Assembly (NCBI RefSeq): GCF_000520975.1
Contig: NZ_JACB01000001.1
Location: 124,001 to 188,000, forward strand
Source: Aquimarina megaterium XH134
GTDB taxonomy: Bacteria > Bacteroidota > Bacteroidia > Flavobacteriales > Flavobacteriaceae
Direction of reading: 5' to 3'
DNA length: 64,000 nt
The position numbers and the translations under genes were made by a program. Positions 52,892-62,485 of the stretch are shown piece after piece. How positions within the stretch are numbered: the stretch's first letter is position 1; each line of letters starts with the position of its first letter. The notes below the pieces were generated by a model. That model searched no databases and was not told where the DNA came from. It worked only from the letters and a program-made list of their open reading frames with translations.

Positions 52892-55228
52892 CTATTCCTT
52901 ACTTAAAGAATAGGGAACTTCTTCATTTGAGTTGGCCCAATCTTTATTTGGAGTATTGGTCATTTTGAAATCTAAACGGCCTCCCTGCTGAATTACTTCA
53001 TAATCCAAATAACTATTATGATATGTTTCTCCGTTTAACAAAGCTGATTGGATGTAAACATTCTCCTGATTATTTTCTGGAGCATTAATTACAAATTCAT
53101 TTCCATTTTCTAATGTAATTGTAGCTTTCTTAAACAATGGACTTCCTATTACATATTGATTCACTCCCGGAGTAACCGGATAAAACCCTAAAGCACTAAA
53201 AACATACCAGGCAGAGGTTTGACCATTATCCTCATCTCCACAGTATCCATCTGGTGTTGCAGAATACAGTTTAGTTAATACTTCTCGTATTTTTTCCTGA
53301 GTTTTATACGCAACATTAGCATAATTATAGAGGTAAATCATATGCTGGATAGGTTGATTTCCGTGGGCATAGTTTCCCATATTTACAATTTGCATTTCTC
53401 TAATTTCATGGATTGTAAATCCATAGTAGGAAGCATCGAATTCTGGCGGCATATTAAACACATGATCCAATTGCTTTTCGAATTCAGGTTTCCCTCCCAT
53501 CAATTGAATCAGACCTTCTATATCATGAAAAACAGACCATGTATAATGCAAACTATTGCCCTCGGTAAAGGCATCTCCCCATTTTAAAGGGTTAAAAGGG
53601 GATTGAAAACTACCATCTTCGTTCTTACCTCTCATTAATTTAGTAGTAGGGTCAAACAAATTTTTATAGTTTTTAGATCGCTCATAGAATGTTTTTGCGA
53701 TCTCTTTTTTTCCTAGTTTTTCTGCCATTTTAGCAATGGTAAAATCTGCATATGCATATTCTAATGTTCTTGCTGCATTTTCGTTGATATTAACATCATA
53801 AGGGACATATCCCAATTTGTTATAATAATCAATCCCTTCTCTTCCTACAGAACGTATTTCTTTACCATTAGATAAGGGACGCCCTTCTGATGTTGTTGCA
53901 TTTTTGAGGATCGCTTCGAATAAGGTTTCTACATCCATATTAGGAATTTCTTTTAAAAATGCGTCTGCTATTATGGGTGCAGAGTTAGAACCAATCATGC
54001 AATCTCTATGTCCCGGACTAGCCCATTCGGGGAGCCACCCTGATTCTTTATAGGTATTTGCTAACCCTTCCATTATCTGGCTATTCAATTCGGGATACAT
54101 CATGTTGAAAAAAGGAAATACTGCTCTGAAAGTATCCCAAAACCCATTATCTGTAAACATATAACCTGGCAACACTTTCCCATTATATGGGCTATAATGT
54201 ACTACTTCATTCTTTTCATTGAATTCATAGAACTTCCTTGGAAAGAGCAACACTCTATATAGACAGGAATAAAAAGTTTTGATATGATCAGAATTATCAT
54301 CTTCGATCTTAATTTTACGTAATTCTTTTTCCCAGGCTTTTTTTGCCTTTATTTGAGTTTGTTGGAATGTATCGTTTCCTACTTCTCTGTTTAAATTTAA
54401 TTGTGCTTGTTCTGGGCTAATAAAGGATGATGCTACTTTTACATGTACCGTTTCTCCTTTTTTAGTTTCAAAACCTATTATAGCCCCTACATGCTCTCCT
54501 TCATTTTCTTTTGAATTTTCTACCAATTTCCAATCCTCTCCCCAGGTATGATTGATGTTAAAATCTTTATCAAATTCGGCCACAAAATAATTATGAAAAT
54601 TATCTGGAACCCCTCCACTATTATTTCTACAATATCCTATTATCTTACGTTCTTCTGGGATAATTTTTACCATAGAACCTTTAAAAAAGGCATCCAACAT
54701 AATATAGGATTGATCTGCTTTGGGGAAAGTGAATTTAAAATGTGCTGCTCTTTCGGTAGGAGCAACTTCTGCCACCACATCATAATCTGCCAAATATACC
54801 TTATAGTAATATGGTTTTACGGTTTCTGCTTTATGAGAAAACCATGAGGCTCTTTCATCTTCTTTATACTTAAGATCTCCTGTTATGGCCATTACTGAAA
54901 ATGCTGCATAATCATTGATCCAGGGACTTGGCTGATGCGTCTGTTTTATTCCTCTTAATTTATTCTCATCATATTTATAGGTCCATCCATCGCCCATTTT
55001 TGAAGTCATGGGTGTCCAGAAATTCATCGCCCAAGGAGTAGCAATTGCAGGGTAGGTATTACCATTAGATAAGTCAAAAGCTGAGTCAGTTCCCATTAAT
55101 GGGTTCACATAATCTACCAAACTCTGTGCTAGAACGGTTTCTTTACTTTCTGTCTTTTCTATATTTTGTTCTTTACAGGATAGTATTGATATCACTATCA
55201 GGCAACTCCATATTCGTCTAGCTTTCAT
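52892..55228 (-). CDS. GH92 exo-alpha-mannosidase (lipoprotein, second)
   Basis: The 778-residue lipoprotein (signal ending ISILSC) has LVDYVNPLMGTDSAFDLSNGNTYPAIATPWAMNFWTP over about 37-73, FWDTFRAVFPFFNMM, EGNSLHYTWSVFHD, HGNQPIQHMIYLYNY and GDEDNGQTSAWYVF (from 664). All are GH92 hallmarks. The Glu that follows Asn in HGNEPSHH of the third paralogue is Gln here, and EGNSLHY replaces EGNAWQY, which suggests another linkage preference. It is a surface enzyme by its signal. A GH29 gene precedes it in transcription. Confidence 0.92.
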   Translation of the reverse strand: MKARRIWSCLIVISILSCKEQNIEKTESKETVLAQSLVDYVNPLMGTDSAFDLSNGNTYPAIATPWAMNFWTPMTSKMGDGWTYKYDENKLRGIKQTHQPSPWINDYAAFSVMAITGDLKYKEDERASWFSHKAETVKPYYYKVYLADYDVVAEVAPTERAAHFKFTFPKADQSYIMLDAFFKGSMVKIIPEERKIIGYCRNNSGGVPDNFHNYFVAEFDKDFNINHTWGEDWKLVENSKENEGEHVGAIIGFETKKGETVHVKVASSFISPEQAQLNLNREVGNDTFQQTQIKAKKAWEKELRKIKIEDDNSDHIKTFYSCLYRVLLFPRKFYEFNEKNEVVHYSPYNGKVLPGYMFTDNGFWDTFRAVFPFFNMMYPELNSQIMEGLANTYKESGWLPEWASPGHRDCMIGSNSAPIIADAFLKEIPNMDVETLFEAILKNATTSEGRPLSNGKEIRSVGREGIDYYNKLGYVPYDVNINENAARTLEYAYADFTIAKMAEKLGKKEIAKTFYERSKNYKNLFDPTTKLMRGKNEDGSFQSPFNPLKWGDAFTEGNSLHYTWSVFHDIEGLIQLMGGKPEFEKQLDHVFNMPPEFDASYYGFTIHEIREMQIVNMGNYAHGNQPIQHMIYLYNYANVAYKTQEKIREVLTKLYSATPDGYCGDEDNGQTSAWYVFSALGFYPVTPGVNQYVIGSPLFKKATITLENGNEFVINAPENNQENVYIQSALLNGETYHNSYLDYEVIQQGGRLDFKMTNTPNKDWANSNEEVPYSLSKE

Positions 55229-55270
55229 CTTTTATTTCTTTTATATATTAATCTGCTATATCATCTATTG

Positions 55271-56623
55271 TTAATTTAATTCTACAGCATTTCCATGACC
55301 TCGATACAGTTTTAATTCTCCTTCTAATTCTACTTCCAAAACAGTTACATAGGTATCTAAGTTTTCTTTTTTAGGAACTTCTATTCTTACAATTCCCGGA
55401 ATATTGTTCCAGGATGCTCCTCCGTTTCGAACAAAAGTTAATTCTTGATTTTTTCCGACTACTTTAATTGATTTTATTTTATTCTGAATTCCTTTTAAAG
55501 AGATATAGTTTTTAGGCTCATTAAACAGACATAAATACAATTTTGTAGTATCCTTACTTAGGAGTGTGGGACCATAAAAGTGACCATATGGCAATCCTGC
55601 TTTAGTATCAAAAACAACTTTTTTATGGGTATTAATCCAGTTTCCCAGTGCTTCTAATCGTTCTTCTTGTTCTTTAGGAATTGTTCCGTCTGGTTTCATT
55701 CCAATATTAAGCAGTAAGTTTCCTCCTGTGGCTATTACCTCAACAAAAGTTCTAATAATCTGCGAAAATGGCTTGTAGTTCGTATCGGAAGGAAAATACC
55801 CCCAATTATCATTCATGGTCATACAAAATTCCCATGGACCTTTTGGCCTTACCACAGGAATTCCTTGTTCTGGAGTACTATAATCTCCATATGTTTTTAA
55901 TCTAGAATTCACAATGGTTTTAGGGTTCCAGGATAGTAATGAGTCTTTTAAGGATTGTGCTCTCCATTCTTCACTTGATTTTTCCCAATCTCCATCAAAC
56001 CAATACAAATCGGGTTGATATCGATTACTGAGTTCTTTTAATTGTCCTTTATAAAATCTAACAAAACGTTCCCATCTTGTTAAATTCTCCAATCCTTTTT
56101 GAGGGTAATCATTTTTAGTGTCTGGTCTGGGAAATACAACATCATAATCTGGATGCGACCAATCACATAAAGAATAGTATAATCCTACTTTTAATCCTTC
56201 TTTTCGTAGTGCTTCGACATATGGCCCTATCAAATCTCTATTTGCAGGTGTTTTTTCTTTAACATTTAGAGTACTGTATTGGGTGTCCCACAGAGAAACT
56301 CCATCATGATGTTTGGTCGTCATTACAGCATATTTTGCTCCTATTTTTTTAAACAGTTTAGCCCATTTTACCGGATCATAATGTTTTGCAGTAAACCCTT
56401 CGCCTTGTTTCATATATTCTTCATAGGAGATTTTTTTATGGTATAAGGACCATGATTCTGCTATTCCGTTTACACCATAATATCCCCAGTGGATGAATAT
56501 ACCCAGTTTGGCATCTTCAAACCAGGATAATCGTTCTTCTTCCGTCGGTTTTTCGTTTTGCGCAACCATCAAATTTCCAATACTCAACAAAACAAGCATG
56601 CAAATTGTTCTTATGTATTTCAT
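55271..56623 (-). CDS. GH29 alpha-L-fucosidase (second, secreted)
   Basis: The 450-residue enzyme has a signal peptide (about 1-22, ending LMVAQ) and GH29 motifs: FIHWGYYGVNGIAESWSLYH, KYAVMTTKHHDGVSLW, LYYSLCDWSHPDY and nucleophile Asp210 in LYWFDGDWE. It shares overall layout with the other GH29 in the locus but differs in sequence around the active site (GDW in place of GGW), so the two may act on differently linked fucose. It lies 25 bases after the GH20 gene. Confidence 0.92.
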   Translation of the reverse strand: MKYIRTICMLVLLSIGNLMVAQNEKPTEEERLSWFEDAKLGIFIHWGYYGVNGIAESWSLYHKKISYEEYMKQGEGFTAKHYDPVKWAKLFKKIGAKYAVMTTKHHDGVSLWDTQYSTLNVKEKTPANRDLIGPYVEALRKEGLKVGLYYSLCDWSHPDYDVVFPRPDTKNDYPQKGLENLTRWERFVRFYKGQLKELSNRYQPDLYWFDGDWEKSSEEWRAQSLKDSLLSWNPKTIVNSRLKTYGDYSTPEQGIPVVRPKGPWEFCMTMNDNWGYFPSDTNYKPFSQIIRTFVEVIATGGNLLLNIGMKPDGTIPKEQEERLEALGNWINTHKKVVFDTKAGLPYGHFYGPTLLSKDTTKLYLCLFNEPKNYISLKGIQNKIKSIKVVGKNQELTFVRNGGASWNNIPGIVRIEVPKKENLDTYVTVLEVELEGELKLYRGHGNAVELN

Positions 56624-56648
56624 CTGATTTATTTTAAACTAATATCTA

Positions 56649-58970
56649 TCAGTTAATTAAAATTTCATCTACAAATAACCAGGTATCTCCTCCTCTTGGG
56701 TTTTCTTTTAAGTTTGCTATTTTCACTTTAATAAATCTTGCAGTATGCTCTTCAACATTAATTTTAAAATCTTTTAATTCAATAGTAGCATTATCAGCAT
56801 AGGATCGTTTTACTTCTCCTGCTTTTTTAAAATCTTTTCTATCTATTCCTGTAAACACTTCTATTGCAACAGGAAAATATATTCCCGGGCCTTGATGTTC
56901 CATTGATCCAACAATTACCTGATTTATGGTATCTTCTTTTTTAAGATCTATGATAACTTCCATATCATCCTTTAACCATGCCTGCCATTGCCCATCCTGA
57001 AAATTTTTGGTTCCTCTTAAGGTATTTACTAATGTAGATTTTCCTGTTCCTGTATATCGATCACTATAAGGAATAGTATATGCTACAGTACTGGCTACTC
57101 CTTTATGAAATACAATAGTGTCCTGAAATACTTTACCAATCGGTTTGTTCTCTTTAAATATTGACGCTTTAACTATTGTGGTCTGGTCTAATACAATAGG
57201 ATCCATATATTTAACAGGAGTATCCTCTAGTCTACTATCGTTTAACACATATCGTATATCTGCATCAGTATATTCGCTTTGTAGTGTTAATGAAACTGAT
57301 TTCTTTTCTAAATTTGTCTCGACTTCTGGTCGTATTAGATACGAGCTTTTTGCATAGTTAATTCCTAAAAATTCATACCGTTGAAACATATTGATCATTC
57401 TATTTGAAAAATCATCCCAATCTTTCTGGTTTTTGGCGCTCCATACCGCTTCTGATAAGGCAGCTAATCTTGGGTAAATCATATACTGGGAGTGTTCTTT
57501 TGTAGGGATATACTCTGACCATAAGTTTGCTTGTCCACCAAGCACATGCTCAGCTTCTTCTGCAGTCATTGAATCTACTATAGGATCAAATTGATATACT
57601 TTACTTAATGGTGTATATCCGCCTATTGCCAAAGGTTCTTCATTTTGTGGTCCTTGGTAATGATCAAAATAGCAATGAGTTCCGGGTGTCATAACCACAT
57701 CATGTCCTTGCGCTGCGGCTTCTAGTCCACCTTTTACGCCTCTCCAACTCATCACAGTTGCATCTGGAGCTAATCCTCCTTCTAAAATCTCATCCCAACC
57801 TACTAATTTTTTTCCATGAGAGTTTATAAATTTCTCCATTCGTTTTACAAAATAACTTTGTAATTCTTCTTCATTTTGCAATCCTTCTTCTACTATTCGT
57901 TTCTGGCAGTGCTGGCATTTCTTCCAATTGGTTTTGGTCGCTTCATCTCCCCCTATATGTATATATTTTGAAGGAAATATTTCCATAACCTCGACTAATA
58001 CATCTTCTAAAAAAGTAAACGTACTTTCTTTTCCTGCGCAGTATATATCTGTAATTGGCCAAACTCCACCAGAAGGCACTCCTATTGGTTTTTCAAAACA
58101 TGATAAATGTGGGTATGCTGCAATCGCACTAGATATGTGAGCGGGCATTTCTATTTCGGGTATAACCTCTACATTTCTAGATTGTGCATAGGTAACTATT
58201 TCTTTTAATTCTTCTTGAGTTAAAAAACCTCCATAAGTCCCTTTATCTTCTGGTTTTACAGGTAGTCTGGCATTCCAATGTAAGCTCTCCTGATCTACTC
58301 TCCATGCTCCTACCTTTGTAAGTTTTGGGTATTTTTTTATTTCTATTCGCCACCCCTGATCATCAACCAGATGCAGATGTAACACATTCATCTTATGCAT
58401 AGCTAAACCATCAATTACCTCCTTGATGTATTCTTTATCAAAAAAATGACGAGAAATATCCAACATTAAGCCCCTCCACTTAAATCGGGGACCGTCTTTA
58501 ATTTCTACATTCGGAATTTCCCAGGTTCTATTTTCTAATTTAGTTTTGCTGTCTATCTTGGGAGGTAGCAATTGACGTATTGTTTGTATTGCATATGAAA
58601 AACCTGATGGGCTACTTGCCGTAATTTCTATATGATTATTATCTACTTTAAGATCATATGTTTCTGGTTTACTGGTTTTGTCAATCGTAAAGGCTACATA
58701 ATTCTTTTTTGGCTGTTCTTCTGTTATTATTAAATCCCATCCTGCTACTGTTTTAAAATTATCTTTTAAGACATGAATTGGTTCTTTGGATATGTCATTT
58801 GAAATAAAAAACTTAGTATTTTCATTAAATTCGAATACTCCAGGATTAATTTTAACCATCTCCGGCTTAGGAATGATTTTAATATCCTCTTCTGTATATA
58901 TTCTCTTTTCATTGGTTTTACAACCTAATACCAATAGAATGGTGATCAATATTGTGAGTTGTTTCATCAT
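56649..58970 (-). CDS. GH20 beta-N-acetylhexosaminidase (lipoprotein)
   Basis: The 773-residue lipoprotein (signal ending LLVLGC) has a GH20b N-terminal domain (about 25-150), the GH20 barrel with LDISRHFFDKEYIKEVIDGLAMHKMNVLHLHLVDDQGWRIEIKK spread over 170-212, and the catalytic pair Asp342-Glu343 in HIGGDEATKTNW. The C-terminal 200 residues include a chitobiase-like domain and a discoidin-type sugar-binding domain (QVIVGSMEHQGPGIYFP). It removes terminal GlcNAc or GalNAc through substrate-assisted catalysis. An upstream GTG at 59003 is possible, but ATG at 58970 places the signal peptide correctly. Confidence 0.94.
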   Translation of the reverse strand: MMKQLTILITILLVLGCKTNEKRIYTEEDIKIIPKPEMVKINPGVFEFNENTKFFISNDISKEPIHVLKDNFKTVAGWDLIITEEQPKKNYVAFTIDKTSKPETYDLKVDNNHIEITASSPSGFSYAIQTIRQLLPPKIDSKTKLENRTWEIPNVEIKDGPRFKWRGLMLDISRHFFDKEYIKEVIDGLAMHKMNVLHLHLVDDQGWRIEIKKYPKLTKVGAWRVDQESLHWNARLPVKPEDKGTYGGFLTQEELKEIVTYAQSRNVEVIPEIEMPAHISSAIAAYPHLSCFEKPIGVPSGGVWPITDIYCAGKESTFTFLEDVLVEVMEIFPSKYIHIGGDEATKTNWKKCQHCQKRIVEEGLQNEEELQSYFVKRMEKFINSHGKKLVGWDEILEGGLAPDATVMSWRGVKGGLEAAAQGHDVVMTPGTHCYFDHYQGPQNEEPLAIGGYTPLSKVYQFDPIVDSMTAEEAEHVLGGQANLWSEYIPTKEHSQYMIYPRLAALSEAVWSAKNQKDWDDFSNRMINMFQRYEFLGINYAKSSYLIRPEVETNLEKKSVSLTLQSEYTDADIRYVLNDSRLEDTPVKYMDPIVLDQTTIVKASIFKENKPIGKVFQDTIVFHKGVASTVAYTIPYSDRYTGTGKSTLVNTLRGTKNFQDGQWQAWLKDDMEVIIDLKKEDTINQVIVGSMEHQGPGIYFPVAIEVFTGIDRKDFKKAGEVKRSYADNATIELKDFKINVEEHTARFIKVKIANLKENPRGGDTWLFVDEILIN

Positions 58971-59063
58971 AATATGGTTTTTGTGTTGATTTAATCTGAA
59001 CACCTTGTTATACTTATTTTTGATAGACCTAAGCTAGTATTATCTATAAAACCACCTTCATTT

Positions 59064-60080
59064 CTAGTTTTCCCAAGCCATTTTAAACGTTGCATCTTCT
59101 AGTCTGTTTCCTTTCTCTATATCATTTATAGCATAATTAAAGCCTGATCTTAAGCTATAGCCTCCGTATTCTCCATTTTTATTTAAAGCTATGAATCCCA
59201 CCTGAAGGTATTCCATATCTTTATGGTTCTTATGTTTATTATAGATTCGTTCTACGATTTCTTTACAAGCTTCGGCAGGAGATTTTCCCTGACGCATTAA
59301 TTCTACAACCATGGCACTTCCTGCTGTACGAATAACAGCTTCTCCTAAGCCGGTCGCTGCTGCTGCTCCAACCTCATTATCCAGAAATAATCCGGCTCCA
59401 ATTATTGGAGAATCTCCCACTCTTCCATGCATTTTCCAGGCTGCACCGCTGGTTGTACAAGCTCCTGATATATTTCCATCCTCATCTAAAGCCAGCATAC
59501 TTATCGTATCATGGTTTTCGATATTTATTACGGGTTTATAATTAGATTTCTGTAACCACTCTTCATACGCTTTTTTGGTTTCTGGAGTTAATAAATTTTC
59601 TTTTTCAAATCCCTGGTCTAAAGCAAATTGCAATGCTCCCTGACCGGTTAACATAACATGGGGTGTTTCCTCCATTACTTTTCGAGCTACAGAAATAGGG
59701 TGTTTGATATGTTGCAAAAAGGATACGGCTCCGCAATTGCTATTATGATCCATTATACAAGCATCCAAAGTAACATTACCTTCTCTATCAGGAAATCCTC
59801 CTATCCCAACACTTTGATTTTTTGGATCTGCTTCTGTTACTCGTACTCCTTGTTCTACTGCATCTAATGCATTGCCTCCTTTACTTAATATTTTCCATGC
59901 CTCGTCATTGGCTGCAATACCATGATTCCAGGTAGAAATAACAATGGGCTTTACACTCTTTTTAATTTCTTTTTCTTCTTTAATAACAGCTGTTACCTCT
60001 TCTTTTTCATTTGTTTTACAACCAAAAGTTGTTAGTATTAAAAAAAGTGATACGTAGCAATACTTAGTGTTAATTTTCAT
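59064..60080 (-). CDS. Glycosylasparaginase, N4-(beta-N-acetylglucosaminyl)-L-asparaginase (lipoprotein)
   Basis: The 338-residue Ntn hydrolase releases GlcNAc from asparagine after N-glycan trimming. It has a lipoprotein signal (LTTFGC), TWNHGIAANDEAW, the autocleavage site ENHD-TISML giving the N-terminal nucleophile Thr192 (numbered from ATG 60080), and GACTTSGAAWKMHGRVGDSP with GAGLFLDNEVGAAAATG that build the substrate pocket. These match the flavobacterial AGA enzyme closely in pattern. An ATG 18 codons upstream would put a basic tail before the signal, so I rejected it. It sits between GH92 and GH20 genes. Confidence 0.94.
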   Translation of the reverse strand: MKINTKYCYVSLFLILTTFGCKTNEKEEVTAVIKEEKEIKKSVKPIVISTWNHGIAANDEAWKILSKGGNALDAVEQGVRVTEADPKNQSVGIGGFPDREGNVTLDACIMDHNSNCGAVSFLQHIKHPISVARKVMEETPHVMLTGQGALQFALDQGFEKENLLTPETKKAYEEWLQKSNYKPVINIENHDTISMLALDEDGNISGACTTSGAAWKMHGRVGDSPIIGAGLFLDNEVGAAAATGLGEAVIRTAGSAMVVELMRQGKSPAEACKEIVERIYNKHKNHKDMEYLQVGFIALNKNGEYGGYSLRSGFNYAINDIEKGNRLEDATFKMAWEN

Positions 60081-60175
60081 CTGTTCTTTTTTTATTGTTC
60101 TTTTAATTGTCAGATGGAATTCACCATTGATCATATCGGTTGGTATTAACCTAATAATTATGGCTCATTTCATAA

Positions 60176-62428
60176 TCAATATATTTTATTTACTTCTGGT
60201 AATGATGAGTTTTTAAAGGCTTCGTCATTTGGAGAATTACTCATTTCAAATTCGAGAAATCCTCCATTTACAATTTCTTTATGCGTTATGTACATACGGT
60301 TAAGTGGTTCTCCATTTAATCGTATGCTCTTGATATATGTATTCTCTTTAGATAGGTTTTTAGCCGTGATCAAAAATATTTTTCCGTCTGATAGATGTAT
60401 TTCGGTTTCTTTAAATATTGGTGCTGTAATATGATATACTCCTTGCGCCGGGTTTACAGGGTAAAGCCCAAGAGAACTAAATATGTACCAGGATGACATC
60501 TGCCCGCAATCTTCATTCCCGCAATGTCCATTGGGTTCATTTTTGTATTGTCCTTTTAAAATTTTGTGAGTTAATTTTTGTGTTTTTGAAGGTTGATTTA
60601 CGTAATTATACAGATATGCTACATGATGACTTGGTTCATTACCATGTGCATATTGCCCAATCATTCCTGTACTAAAAATAGGTAGTTTATCTCCTGGTTT
60701 GGGGTCATAAGAAAACATTGAATCCAGTTTTTGGATAAATCGCTCTTTTCCTCCTGTATTTTTTATCAACCCTTCTATATGTTGAGGTACAAACCAGTAA
60801 TATTGCCAGGCATTACTTTCACAATAAAAAGGTGTATATTCTTTTGGTTTAAAAGGAACTACAAATTCTCCCAGCATGTCTTTGGGTTGAATCCAGTTAT
60901 TCTTATGGTTATACAATTTTTTCCAGTTCTCAGAACGTTTCATAAAATATATATAATCCTCTTCTTTACCCAGGTCTTTTGCAAACATAGCGATACACCA
61001 GTCATCATAGGCATATTCAAGAGTTTTAGAAACAGACCAATTTTCATGATGCTCTCCTATCGGGATATACCCTAAACGCTTATAAATATCTATTTCTCTA
61101 TCCTCTACCATGGCACTTTCCTTACACGCTTTGTAAGCAAATTCTGCATCAAATTGAAAACCTTTAAAATATGCATCAACTATAACCGGAACGGCATGAT
61201 ACCCTATCATCATATTGGTTTCATTTCCTTGCATAGACCATACAGGTAATACTCCAGTTTCTCTATAATGAGCCAGTATAGATTGGATCATATCAGGAAC
61301 TCTTTCTTGCTGAATTATTGTATATAAAGGATGTGCTGCTCTAAAGGTGTCCCATAACGAAAATGTATCATAGCGATTAAACCCTTTGGCATTTACAATA
61401 GAATCGTTAGCTCCTTTATAATTTCCGTTAGGATCACTTAATAATGTTGGGGCCAACATAGATTGATACATCATTGTATAAAAAATACTCTTCTTATCAT
61501 CATCTGCAGTTGTAATTTGAATCTTTTGTAATTCACGTTCCCAAATGGCTTGTGCTTTTCTAACATAGTGATCAAAATCGAAGTCAGGAGCTTCTGTATT
61601 TAATGATTCTTGGGCCCCTTTAATACTAGCTGTAGACAACCCGGTTTTAATAGTAATCTGTTCATTTTCTTCTGTATTATAATACAGTATAATTTTTGTA
61701 TTTGTTCCTTGAACAGGAAGTGTAGTTGGTTCTTCATCTTTAAACACTTGATATGTCGTAAAAGGTTTTGAAAACTGCATTACAAAAAAGACTCGTTGAT
61801 CTTTTGCCCACCCGGTAGACATTCGATATCCCTGAATCGTTTTGTCATTTACTTTTTCTATGTAAGTATCTGTAGGTTTATCCCAGTTTATAGCATATCC
61901 CAGATCCACATGTATTGCAGTTGCAGTATCTTTAGGAAAGGTATATCTATGTATACCTACTCTATTGGTTGCTGTAAGCTCTGCTTTAATCCCATAATCC
62001 AATAAATCTACGGTATAATATCCTGGTGTAGCAAATTCTTTATCATGACTATATGTAGAGAATGGTTTATAATTGTTTTCTTTTATTTTTTTTGAAAACC
62101 TGCTATTGGTGGGCATTACCAAAATATCATATAAATCTCCTGCTCCGGTCCCGGTAAGATGTGTATGAGAAAAACCACTAATGATAGAATCTTTATAGTA
62201 ATATCCTGCAATTCTATCCCATCCCGGAATTCCTATATCCGGACTTAACTGTACCATCCCAAATGGAAGTGTTGCTCCTGGATATGTATTACCAGGACCA
62301 TCTGTTCCTATAAATGTATTTACATAAGAAGTTAATGATTGTTCTGGTAGATTTACTGAAACCTTCTCTTGATTGCATGACCAAAGCAATAGTAAAAGAA
62401 CGATATGTGAATAGAATATTTTTTTCAT
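60176..62428 (-). CDS. GH92 exo-alpha-mannosidase (lipoprotein, third)
   Basis: The 750-residue lipoprotein (signal ending LLLLWSC) has SYVNTFIGTDGPGNTYPGATLPFGMVQLSPD over about 35-65, FSHTHLTGTGAGDLYDILVMP, FSLWDTFRAAHPLYT, ESNAWQYYWFVPQHIEGL, AHGNEPSHHVAYLYNY and GNEDCGQMSSWYIF (from 637). This is the canonical GH92 set, and HGNEPSHH resembles the alpha-1,2-acting members as I recall them. It is the most typical of the three GH92 proteins in this locus. It follows the GHL10-like gene by 57 bases. Confidence 0.94.
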   Translation of the reverse strand: MKKIFYSHIVLLLLLWSCNQEKVSVNLPEQSLTSYVNTFIGTDGPGNTYPGATLPFGMVQLSPDIGIPGWDRIAGYYYKDSIISGFSHTHLTGTGAGDLYDILVMPTNSRFSKKIKENNYKPFSTYSHDKEFATPGYYTVDLLDYGIKAELTATNRVGIHRYTFPKDTATAIHVDLGYAINWDKPTDTYIEKVNDKTIQGYRMSTGWAKDQRVFFVMQFSKPFTTYQVFKDEEPTTLPVQGTNTKIILYYNTEENEQITIKTGLSTASIKGAQESLNTEAPDFDFDHYVRKAQAIWERELQKIQITTADDDKKSIFYTMMYQSMLAPTLLSDPNGNYKGANDSIVNAKGFNRYDTFSLWDTFRAAHPLYTIIQQERVPDMIQSILAHYRETGVLPVWSMQGNETNMMIGYHAVPVIVDAYFKGFQFDAEFAYKACKESAMVEDREIDIYKRLGYIPIGEHHENWSVSKTLEYAYDDWCIAMFAKDLGKEEDYIYFMKRSENWKKLYNHKNNWIQPKDMLGEFVVPFKPKEYTPFYCESNAWQYYWFVPQHIEGLIKNTGGKERFIQKLDSMFSYDPKPGDKLPIFSTGMIGQYAHGNEPSHHVAYLYNYVNQPSKTQKLTHKILKGQYKNEPNGHCGNEDCGQMSSWYIFSSLGLYPVNPAQGVYHITAPIFKETEIHLSDGKIFLITAKNLSKENTYIKSIRLNGEPLNRMYITHKEIVNGGFLEFEMSNSPNDEAFKNSSLPEVNKIY

Positions 62429-62485
62429 TTTTGGTATGAATAAGATCTCACAAATTTTAAAAACTTATTAAGCTAGCACATCGGA

